Shown: positions 1-7,648, counted from the stretch's first letter. The stretch: 40,265 nucleotides of DNA from Nitrospira sp. (GCA_030692565.1 JAUYAO010000019.1:1-40265), one strand, 5' to 3'. Numbers and translations: made by a program. The notes: generated from the letters alone by a model not told the origin.

Positions 1-222
1 AATTGTCAGCGTGTACGGAGATCTCTCCCCCAGGCTCTTTCCGGCAATCCCGGTTGGTTGAGCAAGACTCAGACCATCCGGCGCTGTCATGAGCCTCTGC
101 ATGGTCAATGAGTTAGCACTGTCGGCTGATGGGGAGCTGTACGGATGCAGGTTAGGCTGTACAAAGCGGAATGGAGGTGAAGGTTGAGGCTGGATGCAGG
201 GAGCCTACAAGAGGGCCAGGCC
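1..222. other. Left edge, no gene recognised
   Basis: I see no convincing coding sequence here. Positions about 171-196 carry a short GAGGTGAAGGTTGAGG-type stretch that resembles the imperfect purine repeats found again near 7552-7648 and 3535-3585. The short plus-strand open frames that start here run antisense to the DUF2283 gene and have no plausible ribosome binding site. Confidence 0.5.
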
Positions 223-453
223 TCAGGCCGTCAACGGGATTTCACGGCGTTGTCCTTCCGACTCTACGATCAGCGTGCCATGGTCGTCTGCCAATTGTTC
301 CTTCGCATTCAGCAATTCAATGCCGTAAACGGTCCCATCCGGTGCGATGTCGATGTTCATCTCTTCACTCACCTTAATGGTGGTGACGTGCCCTATCTTT
401 TCGTGTAAACGCAGATACGCAATGTTGTATTTGGCATCATAGCTAAGTTTCAT
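223..453 (-). CDS. DUF2283 domain protein
   Basis: A 76-residue protein matching the DUF2283 family by eye: it begins MKLSYDAKYNIAYLRL and has the typical core NIDIAPDGTVYGIELLNA. The family is small, cytoplasmic and of unproven function. It is commonly encoded next to DUF4258 genes, and the pair is suspected of being a toxin-antitoxin-like module. Here it starts 13 bp after the end of the DUF4258 frame, with AAGGAGG just before the ATG, so the two are almost certainly co-transcribed. This member looks intact while its partner is frameshifted. The family call is strong; a role as antitoxin is inference. Confidence 0.85.
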   Translation of the reverse strand: MKLSYDAKYNIAYLRLHEKIGHVTTIKVSEEMNIDIAPDGTVYGIELLNAKEQLADDHGTLIVESEGQRREIPLTA

Positions 454-466
454 ACAGCCTCCTTAT

Positions 467-714
467 TCAGAAGAATTTGACTACGACGGTGATAACCAGC
501 CACCCTTGTTCTTCTACTGCATAGGCTTCGACCTGTTTGGTTGCGTAGTGCTTTCCCATCCACTCACGGTTAAACGGGAAGTTGCGACGAAACCCAGATC
601 TTCCATATTTTGCAGCGAAGCGCTCTCCGGTCTCGACCGTGAGCCGGACATCTTCCTCCGTTGCTCCTCGTTCCTCCAATCGACCTCTGGCGTGCGGATG
701 TATCTAATGTTCAT
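467..714 (-). pseudogene. DUF4258 protein, frameshifted
   Basis: The 70-residue frame that opens at a TTG (679) carries a clear DUF4258 core (RLEERGATEEDV, then the GERFAAKYGRSGFRRNF and VITVVVKFF segments) but lacks the usual start. The expected N-terminus, MNIRYIR, lies in another frame from an ATG at 714 with an AGGA-type binding site upstream. Adding one C after that arginine codon would give RHARGRLEERG, the normal family sequence. The span is 248 bp, one base short of a whole number of codons. So this is a one-base deletion, or a sequencing error. DUF4258 proteins are RelE-fold-like and are suspected toxins. A TTG-started shortened protein cannot be excluded. Confidence 0.75.
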
Positions 715-798
715 TCTGGGCTTCCTGCTCCGCAGGCCAGAGTACGTGCCCTCGCACGATACGCCGCGATCATTTCGGATTCCCCTATGGGACCGGAG

Positions 799-891
799 TC
801 ACAAGCGCGGGATAGAGTGTTCTTCATTTTCTTGCTTGTGCCTCTTCCAACCATGGCTCGCCGAAGGCTTGATGGTGAACCGGTATTTCAG
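799..891 (-). pseudogene. Possible RelE/ParE-type toxin remnant
   Basis: Directly behind the antitoxin-like gene, and overlapping its stop codon, a 30-codon frame begins (L)KYRFTIKPSAS. This resembles the first strand and helix of RelE/ParE-family toxins, which often start KYxFxIxPSA. It ends at a TGA after 30 codons, whereas the family is usually 85-100 residues. There is no ATG; the first codon of the frame is CTG. I read it as the truncated 5' end of a lost toxin gene. The resemblance is short, so the call is tentative. Confidence 0.35.
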
Positions 892-1100
892 AGACGGCCT
901 GCCTTTTTCAAGCGCTCCTGCACACGCCGGTACGGAATGGCCCGCTCTGCGCGCCGGTCATGCCATTTTGCCACATCGATCAGATCTTCCTTCAATGCCG
1001 GGTCGGTGAAAAGTCGCTGCATGATCGCTTCACGCTCGGACTTCGGTAAGGACTCAAATGCCGTTATGAACACTTCCGCTGTGGCATCGGCTATTTTCAT
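888..1100 (-). CDS. Antitoxin-like small protein
   Basis: A 70-residue acidic-to-basic protein beginning MKIADATAEVFITAFESL. The ATG at 1100 is chosen because GGAGGG lies just upstream; the frame stays open a further 47 codons, but that part reads as non-coding. The helical N-terminal half with SLPKSEREAIMQRL, followed by DPALKEDLIDVA, is the pattern of short antitoxins encoded in front of RelE-type toxins. No DNA-binding motif can be named with certainty. The position immediately before a RelE-like N-terminal remnant supports the antitoxin reading. The function is inference. Confidence 0.6.
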   Translation of the reverse strand: MKIADATAEVFITAFESLPKSEREAIMQRLFTDPALKEDLIDVAKWHDRRAERAIPYRRVQERLKKAGRL

Positions 1101-1248
1101 AATGGCGCCCTCCTTTGAAATGCACCCATGATCTCGGGTGGAGTACTGGGGACAGTTCCTGTTGCCTCGACCCCGAGTAATGGGGTCCGGCCTGAGTATT
1201 GACTTATTGAAAGACTCTCGCCTCTTGTTTTCCGTCAGCAAGGATCAC

Positions 1249-1524
1249 TTACTCCTCCGGCATTCGGTCTACGATTCGATCCCATTCTTTGATGGCAGGT
1301 TTTACGTGGTGATCCAGGTGCGTAAGAGCGGCATAGAGCCGCCCCTCGTACTCATCGCGGTTTGTGTCGTCCAGCGGAATTACTCTCAAGGTGGCTGACA
1401 GATTATGGATCTCTTCCACGGCCTCAAGGATATCCTCAAAGTGATGTTCAAGGGTTGGGGTGGACGGCATCACCAGCGTGTCAGGTTCAGGATACGCTAC
1501 GCGCGATGGTCGCTTAGTCTTCAT
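1249..1524 (-). CDS. Conserved-looking hypothetical protein
   Basis: A 91-residue protein that I cannot assign to a named family. It is probably helical, with a His- and acid-rich middle (LEHHFEDILEAVEEIHNLS) and a second helix (LTHLDHHVKPAIKEWDRIVDRM). The start at ATG 1524 has a GGGAAAGGGAG stretch upstream and overlaps the 3' end of the preceding gene by 11 bp. This suggests translational coupling of the two. No signal peptide or membrane segment is visible. The upstream partner is also unknown, so the pair may act together. Confidence 0.6.
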   Translation of the reverse strand: MKTKRPSRVAYPEPDTLVMPSTPTLEHHFEDILEAVEEIHNLSATLRVIPLDDTNRDEYEGRLYAALTHLDHHVKPAIKEWDRIVDRMPEE

Positions 1525-1720
1525 GATGGCTCCCTTTCCCCAATCGCCGTTCAAGATTCTTGGCTGTTCGTTGCCAGGCTGTAATTTCCGTCTTCCAATG
1601 CCGGATCAGTGTGTCGTCCGGAACCGACCGGCTCCGCTCACGCGCGATTTTTCTCAAGTGGATTGCGATCACTCCTCGCAAGCCCGCGATCCTTGTTCGC
1701 AACTTCTTGTTGCGCCCCAT
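1514..1720 (-). CDS. Small basic helical hypothetical protein
   Basis: A 68-residue, strongly basic protein (MGRNKKLRTRIAGLRGVIA..., later LIRHWKTEITAWQRTAKNL). It is predicted to be one or two long helices and might form a coiled coil or bind nucleic acid. The ATG at 1720 is favoured over the track-style earlier start at 1759, because the residues before it look non-coding. Its 3' end overlaps the next gene by 11 bp, an operon-like arrangement. No family or function is recognised from sequence. Confidence 0.55.
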   Translation of the reverse strand: MGRNKKLRTRIAGLRGVIAIHLRKIARERSRSVPDDTLIRHWKTEITAWQRTAKNLERRLGKGSHHED

Positions 1721-1871
1721 GCCGTTCCCCGTGTCGGTCACCGTACAGCCAGCCGCCACGCACTGTCAATTATGGGCTCCCCGCTGATTGGAAGAGCGAC
1801 CGTTTCCCTTCCTCGCTGCTATCCCTCACCCTTCGAATGCTAAGATTCACGCTTTTGAGGTTGCCGCTTCA

Positions 1872-2099
1872 TCAGGAGACCAAGGGAAGATCCTTTTCTT
1901 CCGATCTCCAGGCTGCGTATGTAAGAGCTTGCAAGATATCTTCCCGTTCGATGTAGGGATAGGCCGCCAAAACTTCGTCAATCGCCTTTCCCGCGGCCAT
2001 CAAGCCCACTATTGTCCCGACGGTCACGCGCATACCCCTGATACAGGGTTTCCCTCCCATGACCGCAGGGTCCATGGTGATGCGATCCAACTGTTTCAT
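1872..2099 (-). CDS. DUF433 domain protein
   Basis: A 75-residue DUF433-family protein: MDPAVMGGKPCIRGMRVTVGTIVGLMAAG is split here by its hallmark GKPCIRGxRVTV motif, followed by the DILQALTYAAW helix. DUF433 proteins have a winged or ribbon-helix DNA-binding character and normally act as VapB-type antitoxins next to a DUF5615 PIN-like toxin. The start at 2099 has GGAGG six bases upstream. I looked at the sequence that follows (1740-1870) and found no DUF5615-like frame, so this is an orphan antitoxin-type gene. Confidence 0.85.
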   Translation of the reverse strand: MKQLDRITMDPAVMGGKPCIRGMRVTVGTIVGLMAAGKAIDEVLAAYPYIEREDILQALTYAAWRSEEKDLPLVS

Positions 2100-2204
2100 G
2101 GCTTCCTCCACCCATCGGAGTTGCAGGCCCTGTTCATTGATTCAGATGATGCTGTGCGGCAGTGCTGCGTGTATCACTCATGTGTGACGGGATCGGACGC
2201 ATGG

Positions 2205-2262
2205 GTCGCCCCTACAAGGGATCGCCTGACCCGGAGTACGCGTAGCGCATTCCGCCGGGTGT
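2205..2262. repeat. REP-like dispersed hairpin repeats
   Basis: Two palindrome-type pieces stand together in the gap between the DUF433 gene and the PemK-like pseudogene. Positions 2233-2253 can fold as GGAGTACGC-GTA-GCGCATTCC with G-T pairs. Beside it, read on the minus strand, is a TTGTAGGGGCGACCCATGCG string of a type seen dispersed in many genomes. Neither encodes anything. They may act as transcription attenuators between the small genes. Confidence 0.5.
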
Positions 2263-2267
2263 GCTCG

Positions 2268-2606
2268 TCAAGAGCCTCCGGCGCAGCCAAGCCCCGAGCA
2301 CACAGCTTTCAACACGCATCCATACGCCTCGGGAGTCAGCTTCCCAATGCGGCCGAGAATCAAGGACTGATCAAACGTATGCAACTGATCGCAGCGCACC
2401 CAGCTCAACTTGGGGAGCGAGCCGAACTCAAAATCGCCAGGCTCAAGCGGCACGGCGGCCGGGTGACCTGAGCGGGAGGTGACTGCCCGTGCGACGATAT
2501 CGCCATAGGTTGCCAGGCTTCGGAGAATCAGCGCCGGACGACGCTTCGTCGAGCTCAGATCGCTGAAAGGAAAAGGCAGCTAGACCACTTCACAAGGTTG
2601 GAACAT
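2268..2606 (-). pseudogene. PemK/MazF-like toxin with premature stop
   Basis: The frame from ATG 2606 reads MFQPCEVV, then TAG (2582-2580), then LPFPFSDLSSTKRRPALIL and onward through SLPKLSWVRCDQLHTFDQSL to a stop at 2268. With the TAG read through, it is 112 residues, the normal length for PemK/MazF endoribonucleases, which cleave mRNA. The VxLPFPFSDL strand, the KRRPALIL strand and the SWVRCDQL segment are the family signatures. The start overlaps the end of the antitoxin gene in a different frame, the classic antitoxin-toxin overlap. A C-to-T change (CAG to TAG) explains the stop. No good alternative start follows it, so the toxin is probably dead. Confidence 0.8.
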
Positions 2607-2805
2607 CGTTCCATACCTCGTCTTCCACGTTATCCCACACTTTCTTCAGGCTCGTTTCCTGAGCATAGATCAGATTCAACTCCTCCGCCCGCTCCGGTGT
2701 GACGCCTCTGTGCATGCGAAGGAAGCGAACGAAATCGAGCACCTCGCGTACCAGCGGTTCGGGAAGCGGTTTTACCGCCTCATAGACCTGCTCCGCGGTC
2801 GTCAT
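2590..2805 (-). CDS. DUF2281-type antitoxin of the PemK-like pair
   Basis: A 71-residue protein, MTTAEQVYEAVKPLPEPLVREVLDFVRFL, with the opening helices of the DUF2281-type short antitoxins (PLPEPLVREVLDFVRFL). It is followed by a variable acidic tail that would wrap the toxin. AAGGAGG sits at normal distance from the ATG. Its stop codon overlaps the first codons of the PemK/MazF-like frame. It looks intact although its toxin carries a nonsense codon. It should neutralise the toxin and repress the operon if the family analogy holds. Confidence 0.8.
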   Translation of the reverse strand: MTTAEQVYEAVKPLPEPLVREVLDFVRFLRMHRGVTPERAEELNLIYAQETSLKKVWDNVEDEVWNDVPTL

Positions 2806-2924
2806 TTCTACCTCCTTGCAAGGAAACGAAATTGTTCTAGCATAGCCCCAATATCAGACAAAGGTCGAGTCGGCACCCACCAACATACGCGCCTGCTGTC
2901 ATGTTTCCGAGCCACCCCATCGCC

Positions 2925-3206
2925 TTAGGCCGCGTGCCCTGTGGATGTTCTGGGACGGTGGGCCGGAGTTCCATGCAGCATGCCTTCTACGCTGATATCC
3001 TCATCAATGTCAGGCCAGCGAATCCCCTGACCATCGCCAAGAATTTCCCAATGTTGTCGCTGCTCCGGGGTGGCCTCCGCTAACCGCCATGACCAGACCA
3101 ATGGCACGCTGATCGTCCGCCCGTCTACCAGGTGTGCAATGATCTCATCATCGGTGACGTCCATACTCATGACTCGAGGTTCAACAATGTTTGCCGCAGT
3201 GCTCAT
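2925..3206 (-). CDS. DUF2442 domain protein
   Basis: A 93-residue protein of the DUF2442 family, recognised from the VTDDEIIAHLVDGRTISVPL strand pair, the WSWRLAEATPEQRQHWEI segment and GIRWPDIDEDISVEGML. GGAGG precedes the ATG at 3206, and the gene overlaps the DUF4160 gene upstream by 26 bp. DUF4160-DUF2442 pairs are widespread and have been suggested to be toxin-antitoxin-like. DUF2442 has a NE0471-type N-terminal fold and no known catalytic role. The tail after HGTPAHR looks unstructured. Confidence 0.85.
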   Translation of the reverse strand: MSTAANIVEPRVMSMDVTDDEIIAHLVDGRTISVPLVWSWRLAEATPEQRQHWEILGDGQGIRWPDIDEDISVEGMLHGTPAHRPRTSTGHAA

Positions 3207-3426
3207 GCCATGCCTCCAGGAGTTTGGTCACGTTGGTCTCAACGATCCGTCGAATTGCATTCAGTTCTTTTGGGGAAAACCCTCTGTTGTGGCTTAAGGA
3301 GATCGGTTCCAGCCAAAACTTGCACATCAACGTTTCTCTTTGAATATGGATATGTTTCGGCTCGTTGCAATCGAAACTATAAAAGAACAAGCGGTAGGGC
3401 CCAGCAATGTTCTTTACCGTAGGCAT
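3181..3426 (-). CDS. DUF4160 domain protein
   Basis: An 81-residue DUF4160-family protein with the family pattern GPYRLFFYSFDCNEPKHIHI (strand, then E-P-x-H-x-H), the middle CKFWLEP and the helix GFSPKELNAIRRIVE. AAGGA lies upstream of the ATG. It is the first gene of a two-gene unit with the DUF2442 gene, which starts before this one ends. The conserved His pair in EPKHIHI might be functional, but no activity is established. It and its partner are the only apparently intact pair in this small-gene island. Confidence 0.85.
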   Translation of the reverse strand: MPTVKNIAGPYRLFFYSFDCNEPKHIHIQRETLMCKFWLEPISLSHNRGFSPKELNAIRRIVETNVTKLLEAWHEHCGKHC

Positions 3427-3848
3427 CGGTATTCCTTACGTTAACAGAATAGCCATACTCTATGGTAAGCCATTGGCGAAGGCAAGATTGTCGAGCCGTT
3501 GGGGATGGGGAGTCTGAGGGAAAAGAATTGCTGGAGGTTGGAAGTGCGAAGAGCGTTCGAGGTTTGAGGCTAGAGGTGGGATGCCAAAAGGGGGCGGGAG
3601 TCTATTCTCTGTGCCTCTCCATGAGGCCGACCTCGCTGCGTCATTCCAGCCGCGCTCTCCAGATGCTCCACGATCCGCTCCGCCGCCATGCCGACCCATG
3701 TCGTCAGCGCCACCGAAGGGGGACGGACACCGGCGCAGACGGCGGAGCCAGTCCCCTTCTGGCATTGCCCTGCCATGGCTTTGTGGCACTTGTCATGCCT
3801 GAAGAAGTGACTTATCTCAGTCTTGGCGATTGGCTAACAAGGAATGCA
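3427..3848. repeat. Gap with dispersed repeat, no convincing gene
   Basis: About 420 bp without a gene I can support. Positions 3713-3760 form an interrupted inverted repeat whose ends are GAAGGGGGAC and GTCCCCTTC, flanking the CGGCGCAGACGGCGGAGCC interior. This type of GGGGAC...GTCCCC element is dispersed in many bacterial genomes. Positions about 3535-3585 hold GGAGGTTGGAAG and GAGGTTTGAGGC strings similar to the purine repeats near 7552. Overlapping open frames on both strands come from the GC-rich repeat and have no binding sites or protein-like composition. Confidence 0.5.
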
Positions 3849-4346
3849 TTACTTCACGTTCCGCAGGAGGTTCTGCCAGGCCTGGAGCTGCTGACTGGTT
3901 CCCGCTTTCGGGTTGTTTTGCGCGGATCGCTGCTCGGCCTGGCTCCGTCCCGTGCTCAGCGCATCGATACGCTCTCCGACGTCCCGATACAGGCTGTCTT
4001 CCCGCCGAAGCCAGCGATAGGCTTCGAGCGCTTCGGCGATCCGGCCGAGCGATTCGAGGGTGCGGCCGAGCACGTAGAGGATTTGCACGATGTCTTTTTT
4101 CGATGCGCCGGGTGATTTGAGGGCGTTGCGGAAAGCCGCGACCGCGTCTTCGTATCGATCGCAGGACTTTTGCGAGAGTCCCATTTGGGCATAGGCTTTC
4201 AGGGCGAGCGCGGGGTCGCTCGTGGCCTTTTCAAATTGCTCGATCGCCGGCTTGAAGAGGCCGGCTTTCCGCAACGCAAGGCCCCGTTCGTATGCCTCAG
4301 CTGCGAGGTCGTTGAGATTTGTTTCCGGAAGGTCTGATTCTGACAT
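3849..4346 (-). CDS. Tetratricopeptide repeat protein
   Basis: A 165-residue soluble protein made mostly of TPR helices: AAEAYERGLALRKAGLFKPA (about residues 15-34), LKAYAQMGLSQKSCDRYEDA (about 50-69) and ILYVLGRTLESLGRIAEALE (about 88-107) show the spaced small-residue pattern. It lacks a signal peptide. The C-terminal 30 residues are Gln- and Ser-rich and probably flexible. AAAGGAG stands 12 bases before the ATG. The gene is divergent from gspC across a 270-bp gap, so it could share regulation with the secretion operon, but no direct functional link is visible. Confidence 0.8.
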   Translation of the reverse strand: MSESDLPETNLNDLAAEAYERGLALRKAGLFKPAIEQFEKATSDPALALKAYAQMGLSQKSCDRYEDAVAAFRNALKSPGASKKDIVQILYVLGRTLESLGRIAEALEAYRWLRREDSLYRDVGERIDALSTGRSQAEQRSAQNNPKAGTSQQLQAWQNLLRNVK

Positions 4347-4418
4347 GCAGGCACAACTCCTTTAGCAACTCCTGTTGAACTAGGCTGGAATCAGCAAGTC
4401 CCAGACCATGATGGCTGT

Positions 4419-4447
4419 TTGAGCAAATCTAAATGTATCAATAGATT
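4419..4447 (+). promoter_or_regulatory. Possible sigma70-type promoter upstream of gspC
   Basis: TTGAGC and TAGATT are separated by 17 bp in an AT-rich patch of the TPR-gspC gap. Each hexamer matches the sigma70 consensus at four of six positions. It lies about 170 bp upstream of gspC. The rest of the 4347-4617 gap shows no gene that I can support. Confidence 0.25.
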
Positions 4448-4617
4448 AGGATTTGGCAAATTCATGGCGGGTGCCCCAATGGCGTTCAATGTACACAGGA
4501 CTGCCGCGAAATCGCTGTCCATAAGCCGGCCGCGCTGGACGACCTCCTGAGCAACTCGATAAAAGTATTGCCTGTCGATCGCCCGATGCGTAGTATGGAC
4601 CGACACGCTCTTTTTGG

Positions 4618-5517
4618 ATGATACAGACCGGCATGGATATTCTCGGCGATCAACCCGGACGGCGCCTCACTATCGCCGCCTATCTTGCTGTGGGCGCATT
4701 GCTCATTGCGCATGGCGTCAATGCGTTTGTCGCCGCGGCCTTAGCCCTCCCGCCTGCGAAGGGCGCAGCTCCTCAATCAGCTCAGACGGCTGTTCCGGTG
4801 ACGTTTGTGCCGCAGCAATGGGTGGATCAAATTCAGTCGAGCGGCCTGTTCCTGCTGCCCGCCGCCCCGCTTGGAATGACCGGTGTGCCGGGGACTGCTT
4901 CGCAAGCACCCGTACGGGCGGCCTTGGGCGTGGCGAACAAGCTGCGGCTCTTAGGCGTCGTGTTAGGAAGCGAACGCGGGGTGTTCGCGATTGTCGAAGA
5001 ATTGGCCACGAAACGGCAGGTGCTCTACCGGCTGCACGACCAGATCCCGGATTTGGGAGAGGTCAGCGCCATTCGCCGGGACGGCATGGTGATTCGGAGC
5101 GGCGACCAGGAAGAGCTGCTGGAACTTTCCACGACCGACAAGCCGGCGACTCCGGTGGTGACCGCCGGCGCTCCTGTCGCAGCGGCGCCCGGGGTTCCCA
5201 TTAAAAAAGTGATCGATCGACGAGAGGTTGAAGCGGCGATGGCAGACTTGCCGAAGCTGCTGACTCAGGCGCGCGCCGTGCCGTTCATGGTCAATGGCAC
5301 CCCCAACGGGTATCGCATGGACTACATCGCCCCGGCCAGTTTTTATGAGAAGATCGGCATCCAATATGGGGATGTGTTGCAGCGGGTCAACGGTGTAGAT
5401 GTCCGTGATCCCTCCACGATGCTCAGTTTGTTCCAGCAATTGAAAAATGAACGAACGGTGAAAGTCGATATGGTTCGCAACAACCAGAAGACCACCATGA
5501 CCTTTGAGCTCCGATAG
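4618..5517 (+). CDS. gspC: Type II secretion system protein GspC
   Basis: Inner-membrane protein that links the cytoplasmic-membrane platform to the outer-membrane secretin. It has one N-terminal membrane helix (about residues 17-43). A homology region follows (about 105-170, KLRLLGVVLGSERGVFAIVEE and QVLYRLHDQIPDLGEVSAI). The C-terminal domain is PDZ-like (about 215-299, NGYRMDYIAPASFYEKIGIQ is its core). At 299 residues the length is normal. It opens the gsp operon, but the next gene is gspE, 290 bp on: the usual gspD partner is missing. The start is uncertain: ATG 4618 or ATG 4633, neither with a strong binding site. Confidence 0.9.
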   Translation: MIQTGMDILGDQPGRRLTIAAYLAVGALLIAHGVNAFVAAALALPPAKGAAPQSAQTAVPVTFVPQQWVDQIQSSGLFLLPAAPLGMTGVPGTASQAPVRAALGVANKLRLLGVVLGSERGVFAIVEELATKRQVLYRLHDQIPDLGEVSAIRRDGMVIRSGDQEELLELSTTDKPATPVVTAGAPVAAAPGVPIKKVIDRREVEAAMADLPKLLTQARAVPFMVNGTPNGYRMDYIAPASFYEKIGIQYGDVLQRVNGVDVRDPSTMLSLFQQLKNERTVKVDMVRNNQKTTMTFELR

Positions 5518-5771
5518 GTTTCGTCCTCACTCCTCGTGGCATATTGCGGGCTGGTCGGGTCTCTCCACACATACCGTTCTTTCTGTCGCGAATTGGCGCG
5601 TGAGCCCTCGGGGTTGATCCGGAGCCTCACTGCAATTGGGCTTCCGAGTCTGTTCTTGCAACGGGTAAGGGAGCACTCGACCAACTCCGGAGATGTCCTT
5701 GTTTTACTTGTAGTTAACGAAGAAACTTGGAATTGATCTTCAAGCCGGTTAGTCTAAGGACGTGGTCTCCC

Positions 5772-5777
5772 TATAAT
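5772..5777 (+). promoter_or_regulatory. Possible -10 element before gspE
   Basis: A perfect TATAAT stands 31 bp before the GTG start of gspE. The matching -35 region at 17-18 bp spacing (TTAGTC) is poor. The 290-bp gap between gspC and gspE is long for this compact operon, so a separate promoter for gspE onward is plausible. I saw no remnant of gspD in the gap. Confidence 0.3.
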
Positions 5778-5807
5778 GGTGAATGGTGAGATGGGGTACG
5801 GAGTACT

Positions 5808-7544
5808 GTGAGCGAGTCCGAACAGCAAGTTACCTTCGGCAGGCCGCTTCTCGGGCGGATTCTCGGGGAGAAATTCAATCTCCTGGATTCCAAGCTCGAC
5901 GAGGCGTTGGCCTATCAGCGTGAGAAAGGCGGCCGCCTCGGCGAAGCCCTCCTCCATTTGCGCGTGCTTCGCGAAGAGGAACTGTTGGAAGCCTTGGCCC
6001 AGCAATTTGAGCTGGCGTGGTTGCCGCATCTGGAAGTCTCCCATATCGATCATGAACTGATTAAGCGAGTGCCCATCGGCTTTGCGCGGCGCTACCGGAT
6101 TCTCCCCTTGCGCCATGAGGACGGTGCCGTCGTGGTCGCGACGACCGACCCGCTTGAGACGGTGGCGTTGGATGATTTGCGCCTCTTGTTGGGGAAACCG
6201 ATCCGGCCGGTACTGACTACAGGGCTTGCCCTTTTGGCCTGTTTGAACCGCGTCTATGACGAGGCGGCCAGCCCCGCCGGGGCTGAACAGGTCATGGAAG
6301 ACATTGCGGCGGCGGAAAATCTGGACCAGCTGGCCCATGAGCTGGATGAACCGCAGGATCTGCTCGACGCGACCGACGAGGCCCCGATCATTCGCCTGGT
6401 GAACTCGGTCTTGTTCCAGGCGGTGCGGCAGCGGGCCAGCGACATCCACTTCGAATCCTTCGAGCGCGGCCTCGTGGTCCGGTACCGGATCGACGGCGTG
6501 CTCTATCCCGTGCTGACCCCGCCGAAGCGCTTGCAGTCCAGCATCATCGCCCGCCTGAAGATCATGGCGGGGTTGAACATCGCGGAAAAGCGCTTGCCGC
6601 AAGACGGCCGCTTTGCCATCCGGACGGCGGGGAAAGACGTCGACTTGCGTGTGTCGGTGCTCCCCACCTCGCACGGCGAACGGGTGGTCCTTCGTCTGCT
6701 CGAAAAAGAGAATCGCCTTCTGAATCTGACGGAGATGGGATTTTCAACCGACCGGCTCTCGTCCATCCAGCAGCTTATTCAGCTGGCTCACGGCATCATC
6801 CTCGTGACGGGTCCGACAGGCAGCGGCAAAACGACCACGCTCTATGCCGCGCTCAGCCAGATCAACGCGCCCGATAAGAACATCATCACGGTCGAGGACC
6901 CGGTCGAGTATCAATTGCTCGGGATCGGGCAGATGCAGGTTAATCCCAAGATCAATCTCACCTTCGCGGCCGGCCTGCGTTCGATCCTGCGCCAGGACCC
7001 CGACGTCATCATGATCGGAGAAATCCGCGATCGCGAGACGGCGGAAATCGCGATTCACGCGTCGCTCACCGGGCACCTGGTCTTCTCCACGCTGCATACC
7101 AACGATGCGGCCAGCGCCGCGACGCGGTTGATCGATATGGGGATCGAGCCGTTTCTTGTGGCTTCCTCGGTCATGGCGGTCCTCGCGCAACGTTTGTTGC
7201 GGCAAATCTGCCCCGATTGCAAGAAGCCCTATAAGCCCACGGTGGATGAGCTTGGCCGTCTTGGCCTGGATGGCAAGGGGCCCTTTACGTTTTACCGCGG
7301 CGCCGGCTGTCCGAACTGTTCGCAGACCGGGTATCGCGGCCGGACGGGCATCTATGAATTGCTCGTGCTGGACGACGAAGTGCGGCGGCTCATCGGGGCG
7401 AAAGCCGACTCATCGGTGATCAAACAGGCGGCCATCGCCAAGGGCATGATCACGTTGAAGCAGGAAGGCGCGATGAAGGTAGCTCAGGGCGTGACGACGA
7501 CGGAAGAAGTGATGCGGATCACGCAGCAGGAGATTGAGATCTAG
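5808..7544 (+). CDS. gspE: Type II secretion ATPase GspE
   Basis: Cytoplasmic hexameric ATPase that powers pseudopilus assembly. The 578 residues show an N-terminal T2SSE_N domain (about 10-150) and the ATPase core. The core has Walker A GPTGSGKTTT (335-344), the Asp box IITVEDPVEYQ, Walker B LRQDPDVIMIGEIRD and the His box HLVFSTLHTNDA. The zinc-binding CM domain has two CxxC pairs (CPDCKK near 468 and CPNCSQ near 504), as in GspE rather than in many PilT proteins. The start is GTG with GGAG upstream. It would bind the cytoplasmic part of GspL, encoded downstream. Confidence 0.97.
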   Translation: MSESEQQVTFGRPLLGRILGEKFNLLDSKLDEALAYQREKGGRLGEALLHLRVLREEELLEALAQQFELAWLPHLEVSHIDHELIKRVPIGFARRYRILPLRHEDGAVVVATTDPLETVALDDLRLLLGKPIRPVLTTGLALLACLNRVYDEAASPAGAEQVMEDIAAAENLDQLAHELDEPQDLLDATDEAPIIRLVNSVLFQAVRQRASDIHFESFERGLVVRYRIDGVLYPVLTPPKRLQSSIIARLKIMAGLNIAEKRLPQDGRFAIRTAGKDVDLRVSVLPTSHGERVVLRLLEKENRLLNLTEMGFSTDRLSSIQQLIQLAHGIILVTGPTGSGKTTTLYAALSQINAPDKNIITVEDPVEYQLLGIGQMQVNPKINLTFAAGLRSILRQDPDVIMIGEIRDRETAEIAIHASLTGHLVFSTLHTNDAASAATRLIDMGIEPFLVASSVMAVLAQRLLRQICPDCKKPYKPTVDELGRLGLDGKGPFTFYRGAGCPNCSQTGYRGRTGIYELLVLDDEVRRLIGAKADSSVIKQAAIAKGMITLKQEGAMKVAQGVTTTEEVMRITQQEIEI

Positions 7545-7551
7545 CAAGATG

Positions 7552-7648
7552 GTGGAGGCTTGAGGGTGAAGGCTGAGGTCGAGGCTAAGGTTAAGGCTGA
7601 CATGAAGCGAACAGAATCTTCGCTCACCCTCAACCTTGACCTCAACCT
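7552..7648. repeat. Imperfect inverted purine/pyrimidine repeat between gspE and gspF
   Basis: A tract of GAGGTCGAGG, GCTAAGGTTAAGG type units (7552-7600) is followed by the complementary CACCCTCAACCTTGACCTC tract (7622-7648). Together they make an imperfect hairpin with about 20 of 26 paired positions. It fills most of the 164-bp gap. Similar purine strings stand near 171 and 3535, so this is a dispersed family. It could weaken transcription or stabilise the upstream mRNA. Confidence 0.55.

Noticed and set aside
506-1131. Plus-strand open frames of 156-167 codons over the DUF4258 and antitoxin-like genes
   Set aside because: They run antisense to small genes with good binding sites, and their Arg/Ser/Pro-rich composition is that of a shadow frame.
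3460-4115. Overlapping open frames of 109 and 217 codons around the dispersed repeat
   Set aside because: They lie on a GC-rich repeat and run antisense to the TPR gene; no family resemblance or binding site.
4391-4713. Short minus-strand frames in the TPR-gspC gap
   Set aside because: They overlap the start of gspC, have no binding site, and their residues look random.
5754-6674. A 306-codon minus-strand frame opposite gspE
   Set aside because: Rich in His, Gln and Arg, the usual antisense pattern of a GC-rich coding strand; gspE is certain.
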